Assembly (NCBI GenBank): GCA_001600415.1
Contig: BCJX01000004.1
Coordinates: forward strand, 2,131,064-2,195,063
Length of the DNA stretch: 64,000 bases
Reading direction: 5' to 3'
Origin: Pascua guehoae
Lineage: Eukaryota > Basidiomycota > Tremellomycetes > Trichosporonales > Trichosporonaceae
Shown here piece after piece: positions 47,449-59,758 of the stretch (the stretch's first letter is position 1; every line of letters begins with the position of its first letter). The notes beneath the pieces are model-generated. The model was not told the origin of the DNA and ran no database searches. It saw nothing but the letters and a program-made list of their open reading frames with translations. Made by a program: the position numbers and the translations under genes.

Positions 47449-50257
47449 CTAGAGCCGCTTTGCCCTCTTTGCAACGACGTCTACAAGCCATCGCCTCCGT
47501 AAAGTCTCCTTGCTGGGGAAGAGGGCGAGGTAGACGTCGACGGCGCAAATGTTGTCCTCAAACTCTTGGAGGACGCACAAGAGGTCGTCGTCGGGCAAGT
47601 CTTCGTCCTGTAAGCGCTGGACGGCGTCGGTGAGGCGTTCCACTTGGGAGCGGACAGAGGCATCGCCGTTGTGGTCAGTGCCCAGCCCTGGACTCTGGCT
47701 CTGGGGCGGTGGTGCCGTGCCTAGCATTCCCGGACCGCCTGCGGATATCCCCGAGGCGATGAGCGCGGGGGCGCGCAGTGGCGGCATGGGTGGCATGGGC
47801 GTCACGGGCGACGAAGAAGCTATGGGCGAGTTGGCAGCGGTGGCGGGGTGTGAGTGGGGTGGAGCGTCGTCGGACGCGTTCCCGCTCCCTGCCCCTGCCG
47901 CGCCGTTCATGCGTGCCGACGGGGGCCCAGATACACTCCGCGTATGGGCGTGGTGCGCGTGAGGGTTGTGCGTTGGGTGTGCGTGGGTTGCGTTGGCCAT
48001 GGCTCGGGCTGCATGGTGACCAAGGCTTGGGACGCGCGCATGGCGTGACGCGTCTGGGCGCACTTCGGGAGCAGGGTAGAGAGGGGAGGCAAGCGACGGG
48101 TCCGTGTACGTGGGGTAGTAGCTGAGGTGGGTAGAAGTATCGTTTATCTGGCGGACGGACGGCTGGTTTGGAGTCTGCGGGATTGGTTGTTGGGCGAGGT
48201 GCTTTGGTGTCTGGGAAGGGTGCTGGGAAGAATGCGTTGGAGCTGGCAGGGACGGATGGGAATGCGACGGGGTCTGGGGCACGACATGCGCTGTATGTGG
48301 GGTGTGTGACGGATGTGATGGGTGGACTGAATGCGAGGCTTGGGATGGCGTGTTGCTTGGCGTATGAGAAGACGAAGTTGGCGAGACATGATGTTGCGTA
48401 TGAGAAGCAGTGTTGGGTACGTACAGCAGCGGCTGCAGCGTGGGCGCCGACGCCGACGCGCGCAGACGCTTTGCCGACGGTTCTGGCGCCGACGCGAGAA
48501 ACGCACTGTCGTACCCAGGAAGTCGTTTCTGCTGCTGAGGTTGCCCCGGCTGTCCAAGTGTGAACGTGTGACGGGTCTGGGGTTGAGTCTGTGTCTGGCG
48601 AAATGTCAGCAACGTCAGTGGAGGAGGGAGAGAGGGTTAGGAACTAAAGTGCCAACGCCACAAGCGCCTCAAAACGCCACACTCCGTATCCCGAGCATCG
48701 CCCCGGCTTGGCTATCCTATAGCGCACACGCACGGGCGGCTTTCAGAGCAGAGCGCTCTGCTCAAACTCACGCTGTCTGGAAATGTAAACGCCGACGCGT
48801 CTACGTTGTCGACACTGTCGTCTGGGCCGTCGCGCCAGATGAGGCCATCAAGATTGAGGGGCATTGGTTGCAATTGTCCGTTGGGCATGCCGCGGCGATC
48901 CTGGGGTGGAGGCTGGAGCTGGGGTGGTTGTTGCTGCTGATGTTGCTGCTGCTGTTGCTGTTGCTGCTGCTGTTGTGCTTGTGCCGCCTGAGCTTGTGCC
49001 TGCGCCGCCTGGTGGTGGGCCTGTGCGTGAGCTTGCGCTTGTGCATATGATTGCGCTTGTGATTGCGCCGCTGGCGGCAGAGGCGGTGGTGGCTGGTCGG
49101 GCATGACGACTCCCAGCATTCCGCCGGCGGGATTGGTCGCGCCAGTTGGTGTAGCGTTTGGTGTAATGCTGAGCGAGACGACGCCCGACGAATCGCTGGT
49201 GAAAGAGGTGGACGATATGCGAGGCCGTGGCGGACGCGGCCGTGGCCTTAGGGGGTCGGGTGGGCAGAGGAGTGCGAGGTGCTCGTAGCATGGTAGGTGG
49301 ATTTTGCGGGCCGTCTTACCCTCGCCCATCTAGAAGCATTTGTCAGTTGTTGTTTAAGAAGACGAGTACCGAGCGCACCGGGCTGCGCCGAATGTGTGAC
49401 CGACCGGCCGCCACCTCTTTGAGTGACACCCTTTGTTTCGCATGGCCCTTGCCGCCTCGGGGTCCATGGTCACTGTTCCCCATCGCGCCCCATCGCGCCT
49501 CACACAGTAGTGCACACGAGCGTATTACATGCTGCCCACTCACCTTGTCCACCGCGTCCCAAGCAGCGTCGCTGCCGCGTAGACAGTGCTCGTTTGGATC
49601 CCAACTCATGCCAGCGACATTTTCCAGTTCACGCGCCAGCTTGAAGTGGCGCTGCATCCGCTGCCACCGTGACTTGCACGTCTCGGGCACCTTCTTTCCG
49701 CCCGTATAAGGCACACGCTCGAGGAGCGAGCTCGCTTCCTCCCACACCTCGGGTTTGAAGCCGTTATCGGGTGTCCGCCCCGTGTCGCGGTGTCGCAAGA
49801 GCACCGAGATGAGCACCTCTGTATCCTTGTCTGACCAGACGACCGACTTTTTGCGGTCCCTCGCAGGTGACGAGGCTCCAGACGCTGCCGCTGCGGCGGC
49901 CGCCGCCGCCGAGCTAGATGGCCCAGCGTGGCCATGCGGTGTATGTTGTCCGTGTCCGTGTTGACCTTGTCCTTGCCGATGGCCCGGGGGCCCAACTTGA
50001 TGTGCGCGGTTCTGGTTGGCATTGTGTTGTCCAGGCCCGTGTCCACTGTGCCCCGGCACACCCGGAGCTCCTGCATGGTTTGGCTGTTGCTGATGTCCGT
50101 GAGGATGGTGCGCATGGGGATGCACGGCCATTGCCTGTCCCGCTCCGTGCGACCCAGGTCCCATGCGCGGCACCACCCCGACAGACACACCGGGCGACAT
50201 GCCCACGCGGACGGCATGGGATGCCGGCGTAGGAGCAGCCGATACGCCGCTCGCCAT
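47449..50257 (-). CDS. Myb/SANT-like DNA-binding protein with polyQ and His-rich regions
   Basis: Exons 50257-49544, 49329-48772 and 48594-47449 give 805 residues. Residues 1-138 are Gly/His/Pro/Gln-rich with an Ala9 run. From about 141 a trihelical Myb/SANT-like domain (Myb_DNA-bind_3 pattern) begins: WSDKDTEVLISVLLRHRD, FKPEVWEEASSLLERVPYT, CKSRWQRMQRHFKLARELEN, then MSWDPNEHCLRGSDAAWDAV, continuing across the splice into TARKIHLPCYEHLALL. A Gln11 tract and Ala/Gln repeats follow (about 340-370), then a long Ser/Pro/His-rich region and a C-terminal helical part (SQVERLTDAVQRLQDEDLPD ... VYLALFPSKETLRRRWL). It is probably a transcription regulator. The start is the first ATG after a stop-containing leader; an upstream non-coding exon is possible. 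The gene has a very long upstream region. Confidence 0.72.
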
Positions 50258-51190
50258 GGAGCTAAAGCTCGTGTGCGGCGGGCCGTGGGCGTGGGCGAGG
50301 TGGTTGTGGGGAGGCAGTGGCAGGTTCCAGTGGGTGTAGAAGGGCCCCAAAGGCGGTTAGACGACCATGGTGGTTGCCGAGAAGGTGAACCGGGGGGACA
50401 AGGAGGATGCGAGTAGGAGGTTTAGACGCTAGCAGTCAATGGACGTCACCTAGCTTGGAGGATAGGTCGACGAGGGGGCGCGTGCTGCGCGCGAGACGAG
50501 GACGGGGAAGAATGAATGGGCTGCGGTCAACGACGTGTCAAAAGGTCTGCGTCCGCCAAGAGTAAAAGGCGTTTGCGTCCTGGGGTCGGGATACCCGAGT
50601 GGGCGAGCGGCGGCGAGCGGCGGCGAGCGGGGTGTGGGCACGTGTGCTCGTGTGGGGGTGTGCGCGTTCCGGCGTTGTGGACCAGGAGCTGGGCAGGAGG
50701 GATCCGAGAGTGACCGAGGGTGGTGACGAGCAGGGACGTGCTTTGAGGAAAGGGAAGAAAAGGAACAAGCGGTCAATGGGATGGGCCAATTGACGTGTAC
50801 CGAGGCCCTTTGTTCCAATGGGGCCGAGACAGCACGGATGCCGATACAACGATGATGGAGAAATGCAGGGCGGGAGGGGGGCAGGGGGGGAGCAATGGGG
50901 GAGCAACCTAGAGACGATGATGTACGATGCACGACCGACCGAGAGAACCGACAACTGTGAGACCGAGATCAACTAGACGAGTCGGCGAACGAGCGAGCGA
51001 GCGGGAGAGCGAGTGACGAGTAACCGAATCCGAATGCAGCCAGCGACGAGGCGATCAAACAAAAGAACAATGTGACAGAGGCGACGTTTGGACCCAATGT
51101 GGAGAGAGCAAGACCGTTGGACGCCCAATGCGACACTTGACCCCCAGGCAGGCAGGGATCCGAGCAAGGTAGGGGTCGACGGGGGAGGGG

Positions 51191-51207
51191 NNNNNNNNNN
51201 NNNNNNN
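51191..51207. other. Short assembly gap (17 N) in G-rich sequence
   Basis: Flanked by G runs on both sides; it is probably an uncertain homopolymer rather than missing sequence. Confidence 0.85.
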
Positions 51208-51639
51208 GGGGGCAAGGTGGGGCCGATGAATGCTAAGCCCGGAGCGAGGTGCGAGGAGGCGGTTGTCTCCGCACTACCCGCAAGCCGAAACCTGGGACTC
51301 AGCTGCAGCGTCGTTTTTCAAAGGGCGTTGGCGCGACTTTGGACTGGTTTCTAGTGCAAAGATGTGATGTGGGACGGAGCGGGCACTGGCACGCGGCAGC
51401 ACCAGCGGGTACGGGTACGGGTCGGGTGGTGTGGGGTAGGGGTGGGGGTGGGATGAATGGGTCGTTACCAGGTTGCAGGTGGTCGTCTGGGTCGAGCGAG
51501 AGCCCAGTTTTGTGCGTGCGAGTCGACGTTTTGAGCGTTTTGAGCAAGTGAGGTGGACGTGGGTGGGTGGGTGTCGCTTGTGTTGCATGCGCGGTAAACG
51601 CGCGCCAAGGGGCGAAGAACAAGGGCTAAGAGGACAAAG

Positions 51640-51740
51640 CAAGACGAGCAAATGGATGCCTGCCTGCCTGGGTGCTGGGTGCTGGGTGCTAGGCTGGATT
51701 GCCTGGACTGCCTGGACTGCCTGGATGCCTGCCTGCAAGG
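51640..51740. repeat. CTGCCTGGA / GGGTGCT tandem repeats
   Basis: Consecutive GGGTGCT and CTGCCTGGA units upstream of the Myb/SANT gene. Confidence 0.6.
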
Positions 51741-54700
51741 TGGCATGGCATGGGAGTGGGTGGGTGGGTTGGTTCTAAGGGGCTGGCTCTGGTGGACTAC
51801 AGTGTATGGTCCAAAGGGAGTGAGCCAAAGATCTAGGTGGAGGTCACTCAGGCTGCCATCCCAAAGGTAAACCCTGCCCCTTTACCTGACTCTCTCTCTC
51901 TCTCTCTCCCTTTCTGCTTGCTCTCTCCTCGCTCGTCGGTTTCTCCTCTCCTCTGCATCTTCTGCTCCATGCGGGACAACCATACTGTAGATTGCGGGTC
52001 TCTGCAGGATGGACATGCCAAAAGTCTGATCTTGCATCATACCGTCCGCCGCCTCCTAAAATGACACCCACAATGCTCAATGACCGTGGCCGATGGCAGG
52101 GATGCCGAGCATACCCCCACGCTACCGCCTGCCTGCCCACTTTAATCCGGCAAGCCACATCGATAAGGCCTCGTGCATGCGCATAAACCAACGCGTCCAC
52201 GTCGTGATCGCAACCTTCCATGCATTGCTCTGTACGTACAAGAACCGTACCAATGCAGATGGTAGCAATCGCATCAGGCAGCATCCAGCGCGCGTATAAA
52301 TCGGCGCGTCCACATGGATCCCAGGCTCCCGTCGGGGTATGATTAAATTTGGCTGCCCCCAGGTGTGATCGAGCTACTCTTGTGCCTCGCTACTGGGGAC
52401 ATTGACGTATGGACCCCGTTGCTCTGCGGCTCGGGCACCCCTTTCTTGCCACACCCCTGCCATGCTCCAGGTGGCATCCCAGGCCTCTTGTCAACCGTAA
52501 AAGTACGCCCTCCCGGCAAAACCTGCCATGGCGCTTGTCATATGTCGTCACTGCGATGCAAACCCGACCCGACGACCCCGAAGCGACTGCCAGTATGATT
52601 AAGAAGTGGTGACGATGGACGTGGGAGTCATGATGCCAGCAGAGGCTCACCTGACACGAGACTTGACACCTGACACATCTGCACCTGCCTCATGCAGGCA
52701 AAATGCAGCGGACAAAACGCCTTTTATGTACGTACAGTGAGGCCTCGTCGAGCCTCCAGTTCGCACACACGACGAATCAGGTTCCCGAAGCGATTACATG
52801 AGAGCGCCGTGCCGTGCCTTGGCAAATGCTGAAAAGGCAACCAAAGGTACTTTAAGCTCGTGCGTCTGTCGCGACCGCGCGTGCAGAATGCACATGTTAC
52901 GTCTTTCGCTATCTATACTGCTCTGCGCGCCATACCTAGTGTGCGGGAAGCCACAAGCCGCACCATGCCACCGCCAAGCAACTCGACGGGCCAGTGTGAC
53001 TGCGGAGGGGCATGCGGAAGGCAGACTCGGGCCGGCATGTATCATGCGGTCCCGGAACGGTCGGCTGCCCAATGTGGCCAAGGGGCACGTGGGGCCACTT
53101 GGTGTATACCTACGGCCCGGTAGGTGGCATGTAACGCGGCATGCAAGGAGCGTCCAACGGAGCGAGCGACATGCTCAATCAAACAAGAGCGGGTACGGGT
53201 GACGACGGGCCGGTATCATATCCTCAGGTGGTCCGTCAATCAGACAGATAGTCACCAGATGGACCAGGCGGCCATGAGCGGCCAGGCCGTGCAGGTGAGG
53301 TCACCAGGTCGTTTTGGTTCAACAATATTCACACACACACACACACAACATTTTTTCTCCACTCGGCTGCTGTACAACAAACGCTGTTGAACATGTCCGC
53401 TCCGTCGGGTGGTGTGACCTTGTGTCAACCGCCAAGCCAGCAAGGGTGGACGCTTTTCTACACTTTGGACCCTGCTTGGCCTGCGTACTGGATGACGGTA
53501 AAAGGGCTCGGCATTATCCTCCACTGCGTCGCTTGGCGGTTGTTAGCACAGGAAAAGCCGGAGGTCTGGATGCATCTGGACTCGCCAAACCTGGATACCT
53601 GATAAAAACCTCGATACCGGGATACCTTGACAGCAACGCAACGACTCTAGTGTATGACAGAGTGTACAGAAAAAAGCATGATCTCCTGGCCTGGCGACGG
53701 CCTCAGCAAGGCATGGGAAGAGAGGAGAGGAGAGGAGGAGGTGGGGAGACGGACAAAGATGGACAAAGTGGCAAGGGTCCAGGGAGAAAAGGGGATGGGG
53801 ATAGCCAGGGGAAGGGGACGAGCAAACTTTGGGACGCGGAACAGGAACCGACTTGGCCGAGCATGGACATTTCTCACTGGCTCGCGGACGGACAGAAACC
53901 CTGCATCCGTCATGCTACGCTCAAGCGCTCGAATGATATTCAATAGATCCAGTGATCCGATGATGCGATGACAGCATGCGTGCATGGGCTCTTGCTCGGG
54001 TGTGCGTGTCAGGATGCGCGGATGGCCTTGTGTGATTCAATTCCTACTGACAACATTACAGCATGCCAGCATGCCAGCGTCACAGCGTGGCACGCTATGG
54101 CACAGTTTATGCTAGTGGCGTTGGATGGATGCAGTTTCGAGTGGGTCCAGAGCAGCCCTTCAGCCGCGCAGCCGCCCGACTGCGAGCATCCAAAGACAAC
54201 CCTTTTCTTCGCCGCAGTTGCCGCTGGCGTTCGCTTGGCCATCCCTTTGCCAAGGCTGGCCATGCCCCATGGCTCCAACACTTCGGTTACTGGGCGTACC
54301 CCCGTTGTGAGGCTGAATTGCAGGGCGTGGCAGAAATAGAACCGTGCGGCGTACTGTTGTGGGATACAGATAGTTTGACAAGGCGAGAGTCGTCAACAAA
54401 GTTGATCGTATTATTGTTGGCCCTCAACAGAACGTCTGAATTGTACACTATCCATGCAGCTCTGCTTCGGCACACCCGTAAGGTGGGCATTTAACGTGAT
54501 CGCAAAGAAATGACATGGTGGGTAGCATGAGAAGCAAGCGGTGGAAGAGACAAATATCTGACCCCAGAGAGCGACGAGGCGCTCGATAGAAGCTAGCACG
54601 ACTACAGGTGGACAGCCTCGGCTGTTAAACATTATAACACACATATATGTGAGCCGACCATGTTGGAGTGAGCATTGTTAACCTGGAAACAGCGCTTCGT

Positions 54701-56788
54701 AATGAGTTGTCTCCGGGGGTTGGTCGTACAGCCACTGTTGTGACTGGCATCCTTTCTCGGTCGGCAACACTCCCTTTGTATTATCCTTCCCCAATTGACT
54801 CTGCTCACAATCCTGTCAGCGCCCAAGAAAAGTCCTTACATTTGGGTTGACTTGAAGACAAGCGCGCGACGCACACTACCACGTCGGCAACAAGAACAAA
54901 CGCGCTCACGACCTCAATACATGATATGGAGGTGTCCCTCCCCCCATCCGTCATCAAAGACAAGGAAAAGCAGCATTTTCAATTGCCTCATCCATCACAA
55001 GATTGGATCTTTGGAACGAAACGAGGTGCGTTGAGCGGATGGACGTGGTTTTCTTGTTGTTACCGACCCGATAGCCGATGCCGCTGGGCGTTGCGGGCCG
55101 CGATAACCTGATCTATCTCAACCCTTTTTGAGCCTCCCTTGCGTCACACCTGCACGCTTCCTCGCTTGTTCGCTTGCCCAGCCTGGTTACAGGGTGTAGG
55201 CTATTTGCGACGTGTGGCGTCGAACCGACAAAGACAAGAGTGCAGCAAGTAGTGGCTTGCAATGAGGCACCCTCGACCCGAGTGCTCGATTCCAAGTAAT
55301 CTGGGTCAAGCTTCACCCCCAGCATCCAACGCTCGGCGGCAGCGCCGGTAAGTGGACCAGGCACGGCTACCTCACTAGATGTTTTACGAAACAAATGAAC
55401 TGACGGAGAAGCAGAGGCCGATGAACAGCGGCAAGCCAAACAATGGACACGATGCTGATGAGCGTATCATGTTCGGACGGACAGACTCTCACCCCCATGA
55501 CATCCAATACTGGGTAGTCGCCTTATGGACAGCAAGAATAAACCGCCAAATACAATACATTGAGCACCCGAGGCAGCAAACAACATTGCTTTGTGAATCT
55601 CAGCACTACACTGCGCAATGTCGGGCAATATGGCAACAGGCGGGTGCAACAACAAACAAGGCGCTGCAACGGGGCGTGTAGATCGACGTGAGTAAATCAT
55701 TCAGATCGATCGGATCGACGTCACGTAGATTGACGGGTACGTCCCGAAAGCCGTGAGACTGCCACTTGAGCTCGGGTACAAGAGAAGCTTGCTAATAGCG
55801 ACCCTCCGGATCAATGCAATGGCACGACAAGCAGCCACACGGACATTTCCTGCTTGTTGTTGTAGCCTGTATTTCCTGTGCGCGGTCCAGTACACGCACC
55901 GTGCGCACCCGAGCTTATCATGGCAATGTCACGACTTTCCGCGCGCACCTGTGTAAGGACGCAATGCGACAGCGCAGATAAACTGGGAAGGAGAGATGGA
56001 CGTCAAGGGTGCATCACGCAGCATGCTACCAAGTAGAGAACTTCCTCTCTCGCAAATAGAAAGATGGTGGAAAGATGGTGCAGCATGGCACAAGGGAGCC
56101 TCTGGCCTTTTCAACCAACACATCCAGCATAACAGCATATCAACAGCAGCATCCAGCAGCACCGTAGCCTGATTCATCGCCCAACGTCATCATTACTCGA
56201 CGTCAAGGACAACCCAACATCTTATAACATACAGAGATAGCAGAGACCAACTGAGATACGAGGCAGGCGGTCCTCGCTGTAAATGAGATTTATGCAAAGT
56301 ACACATGCACGTCAGACCACAGAAACGAGTTGAAAGACACGCGTCTGCAGGTGCCGTGGGTCTGCACAGGGAAAGCTCTGCAGAAGTTACAGAGCGACAC
56401 CTCCTTGAATCGGCAGCCGATGGGCTCTGTGAAGGCTCTGTGAGGAACTCTTTGTAAGGAAACGAGGCAGCGCGATGTCTGCAAGACTCAGGCTCCGACG
56501 CTACAGTTTAATGAGAGATAACTGTTATGTTGATGACCCATCTATGCAGCTGCGAGGCTGAGATACAAGAGCTACATAGACAGAATGGTGATGAGATGTG
56601 CGCATCAAGGGAGCACACAATGGAGGTCACGATCATCGGGAGTGTACATCAAGGAGTTCCGATGAGCTCAGGACGTCATGCTGTGCGTGGCACTCTTCAG
56701 ACAAGGATTTCATCAAATAACGACAATACTAACAACATCTGAAACCTTGAAAGTAAACGCAACCCTACAGACAGGACACAGGCGAGGC

Positions 56789-59073
56789 TCACACCTTGGG
56801 CCACTCGGCCGGGTCGTCTCCATTCTGCACCGGCCCACGCTCAATCCCGACCGCAATGCCATCGATGCTCACGACGGGCCTCGGGGTGAACACCTTTGCG
56901 TCGGCGCCGTACGCGGGCGCCTCGAGCGTGTGCCAGAACTTTGGCGAGGTGAAGAGCTCCGAGTGTTTGGTGAACAGCTCGGGAAGGATGGCGGGGAGCA
57001 TCATTCTCATCTGGTGGTTAGCGACGAAGGTGGGGAGTAGTGATTGGGAGTAGATCGAGTAGGCTGAGAAATTCCAAAAGGTGGCCTGGCCAAAGCTACA
57101 GTATGATCTGATTACTACTCACATCCCAGTTGTGGCGGAGCTTTGCCTGGGGGCGGATCTTTTCCCAGAGCTCGTCGGGGTACATGCCGATCTGCATGAG
57201 GAGCATGTTGTAGTAGGACAGCGAGAGGTCGAGGTTGTAGACTCCGCCCTGGGCGTTAGCTCCTTGCTTGCAAGCGGCAAAACCGAGACCGCCCTCAACA
57301 CCCAGATATGATACCTCTCCCAAAGCCTCGTCGCAAACGCATAGCGGACCATTCGCAAACATTCACACGACATTGCAAACCATTCAAAGGCCACATCAGG
57401 CAAAGGCAACCATCAACTAGCAACTGGCCCTTGCTATCCCCATCTTCTCGACACCCACCTTTGTCGCCCTCAGATACAGCGCATGCAACACGCCAGCGAC
57501 GCCCGACGCGCCCGCGCCGAAATCCGAATTCGGAAAGATGGGCACAACAGCCTCTCCGGGATCGCCGTGCCCGAGACGTTCCCCAAAGGCCGCGCTGAGC
57601 CCCACGAAGCAGTCGGAAATCTGCTGCCAGCCCGACCGGCCCTGCCAGGGGCCATGCCAGCCGTAGCAGTTTTCGCGCACGTAGATGGCCGTCGGGTTGA
57701 GGGCGCGCACGGCGTCGTGGTCAAAGCCGAGGCGGGCGACGGCGCCGGGGCGGTAGCTGGTGTCGTGTTAGTGGCTGGACTTGTGTAGGGGGGTGGTGTA
57801 GTGAGGTGGATTGGTGCGTGTACGACGCTCTGGACATATGCCTTTAAGACCGCCCGATGGGAGTGGCTTTATGACAGAGGTCCACGCTAGTGGAAGATGC
57901 GACGGCTAAAAGCCAAGATGGGGCACTCGTGCGCGGCCACTACCCTCCGTTCTCCAGTAGACTTACCCGTCAACGAAGACATCGCACTCCTTGATAAGCT
58001 CGCGCAGGGTGGCCTTGCCCTCCTCGGTCTTGAGGTCGAGGTCGGCGACATACTTGCCCTGGTTGAGGTCGGGGAGCAGCACGCCCAGGTCAGGGAGCTT
58101 GTTGGTCGTGATGCGGAGGATGGTCGCGCCGTGCTCGGCGAGGCCCTTGGCGACGGCGGGTGCGGCAATGATGCGCGTGAGCTCGAGCACCTTGATGCCC
58201 GAGAGTGCCTTGCGTGGACCGTCGGGGGCCGGGGGCCACGCGACAGGAGCCGAGGGCGCGGTCTCGGAGAGCTCGTAGATGGGGCAGTTTATGATTGCCT
58301 TGCCCTGCTCGAGCTGCTGGAACTCTTGGCTGTCAGCGGGTCCAGGGATGGTGGGGATGGTGGCTTAGCTCGGTACTCACCCTCCCAGGTGTAGCAGATG
58401 GTGCCTGCCTGGCCGGCACCGTCGTTGGCTGCCTTGTCGAGGTCGACTGCATCCCACTTGGCGACGGCTTCGGCGTACATGTTCTGAATCTGGGGTGTGT
58501 CGGTGATCTCGATGCGGTCCGTGTCGAGACCCAAGACCTTCATCATCGGACGTGCATTCAGGCTCCCGTGCGTGTGGTAGTAGCGCCCATCCTTTGTGCG
58601 GTAGATGTTGGTCAGGAGCTGGCGGTAAGGGTGCTTGATGGAATCGTTGATGTCCGTGTCCCTCATGAGCGTCTGGATGCTCGGGTCCAGTGCAAGCTTG
58701 CCGTTGAGCCGCGTCGTAAACGCGCTCTGCACATACAGCCCCGCAATGTCCGTGTTCACCACCGCCTGCGGCGTGTACTCGAGTCCATAGCGTTCCTGGG
58801 CAATGACCGCGGCAAACGCGGCCTCGAGGCCCTTGACGCCCGCGAGCCCTTCGCTGAACTTGAAAGGCACGGCTGGCTAGATCAGTAAACTGTTTGCCTG
58901 CGCTGTTATCGAGGATATCACCCACGCAGGAAAGGCAGAGCGGCACCCTCAAACGTCACGTCCGCGGCCGCAACCTTGACCATGTCGGGGATCGCCAGGC
59001 GGGGGTCATTGACAAGGCGCTCAAGCACCTCGCCCGCGACGGTGGGCACATCGTACGTTTCAGTGATTGCCAT
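56789..59073 (-). CDS. Class III CoA-transferase (CaiB/BaiF family)
   Basis: Moves CoA between carboxylic acids, or isomerises/racemises acyl-CoA. Exons 59073-58926, 58872-58381, 58324-57967, 57756-57459, 57248-57123 and 57010-56789 give 547 residues. The C-terminal half shows the family core: IKVLELTRIIAAPAVAKGLA, DLDLKTEEGKATLRELIKEC, DVFVDGYRPGAVARLGFDHD, LNPTAIYVRENCYGWHGPW, then FGAGASGVAGVLHALYLRAT and YNLDLSLSYYNMLLM. The N-terminal half (VKGLEAAFAAVIAQERYGLE, NIYRTKDGRYYHTHGSLNAR) looks like a second, rearranged copy of the fold. At the position where many members have GYD, this one has GWQ (GWQQISD). Exon 3 uses an AAG acceptor. Divergent from the AtuA-family gene, suggesting a joint catabolic role. 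Confidence 0.85.
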
Positions 59074-59758
59074 GGTTGATGAAACAAAAAGTGGGCTTCG
59101 GGTGTGCATGTCTCGTCACTCCAGTTGCTGTATTTCAGCAATCGAGCAATGTCCCGTCGTCGTCTGGTAGCCTCGCGCCAAGACATGTGCTAAGGTTGAT
59201 GCTGACGTCGGGTCCGAGCGACAATGATGTAGCGCGTGCTTCGATGCCCCCAAACGTTCGAGCGGGTGTTTGTGTAACCGACGCCATCGCGGCCGGGATG
59301 CCGGTGAGTCCACATTCCGGCGACCTCCTAGTCTCGATTTAGTGCAGTGCGCGTCCCGTTCCTCTTCGAGGTTTGTCCGGCCATGTGCTAGAGGGAGACT
59401 TGGCCTTATTCTTCTCGCTTTGCATTCCTGGACTTGGACGAGTAGCGTCATGGTCGTCGCCGAACAAGACCACGTTGCCAACCGGCCGCCGGCCGCCGGT
59501 GCAAGGTGGCCATGGTGGGGTGCGGTAATAATCTCGGCCTCATCCGCTCGGTATCTACAACCCCGAGTCGCCGACACCTACTTGCACACCCACGCATCCC
59601 ACCTCCCCCAACTCCCCACCATAACACCTCAGAAGGTCGTCCGTCGTCATCCTCATCATGGATACACGGCGACGCTCACTGTTAATAATCGTCAGTGACT
59701 GCAACAACGCATTCAACACAGATCAGCGAGGCCAAGCCCTACACACATACACACCACG
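59074..59758. promoter_or_regulatory. Shared divergent promoter, CoA-transferase / AtuA gene
   Basis: 685 nt between start codons of two genes that probably serve one pathway, so co-regulation is likely. A GGCCGCCGGCCGCCGG stretch lies near 59482-59497; no specific operator is recognised. Confidence 0.45.

Larger units (their letters stand above)
50258..56788. other. 6.5 kb without recognisable genes
   Basis: The left part (to about 51800) is GC-rich leader/promoter sequence of the Myb/SANT gene, with a small gap at 51191-51207 and CTGCCTGGA repeats near 51640-51740. From about 51900 the composition becomes more balanced and the frames are short. A (CT)n tract lies near 51893-51908, a (CA)n tract at 53331-53347, and CAGCATGCC repeats near 54060. 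I find no tRNA, rRNA, LTR or transposase motif. It could be a decayed mobile-element island, a long regulatory region or a non-coding RNA locus. Confidence 0.55.

Noticed and set aside
52798..53202. 134-residue plus-strand frame in the gene-poor island
   Set aside because: Basic, Cys/Arg-rich translation without domains, typical of a random GC-rich frame.
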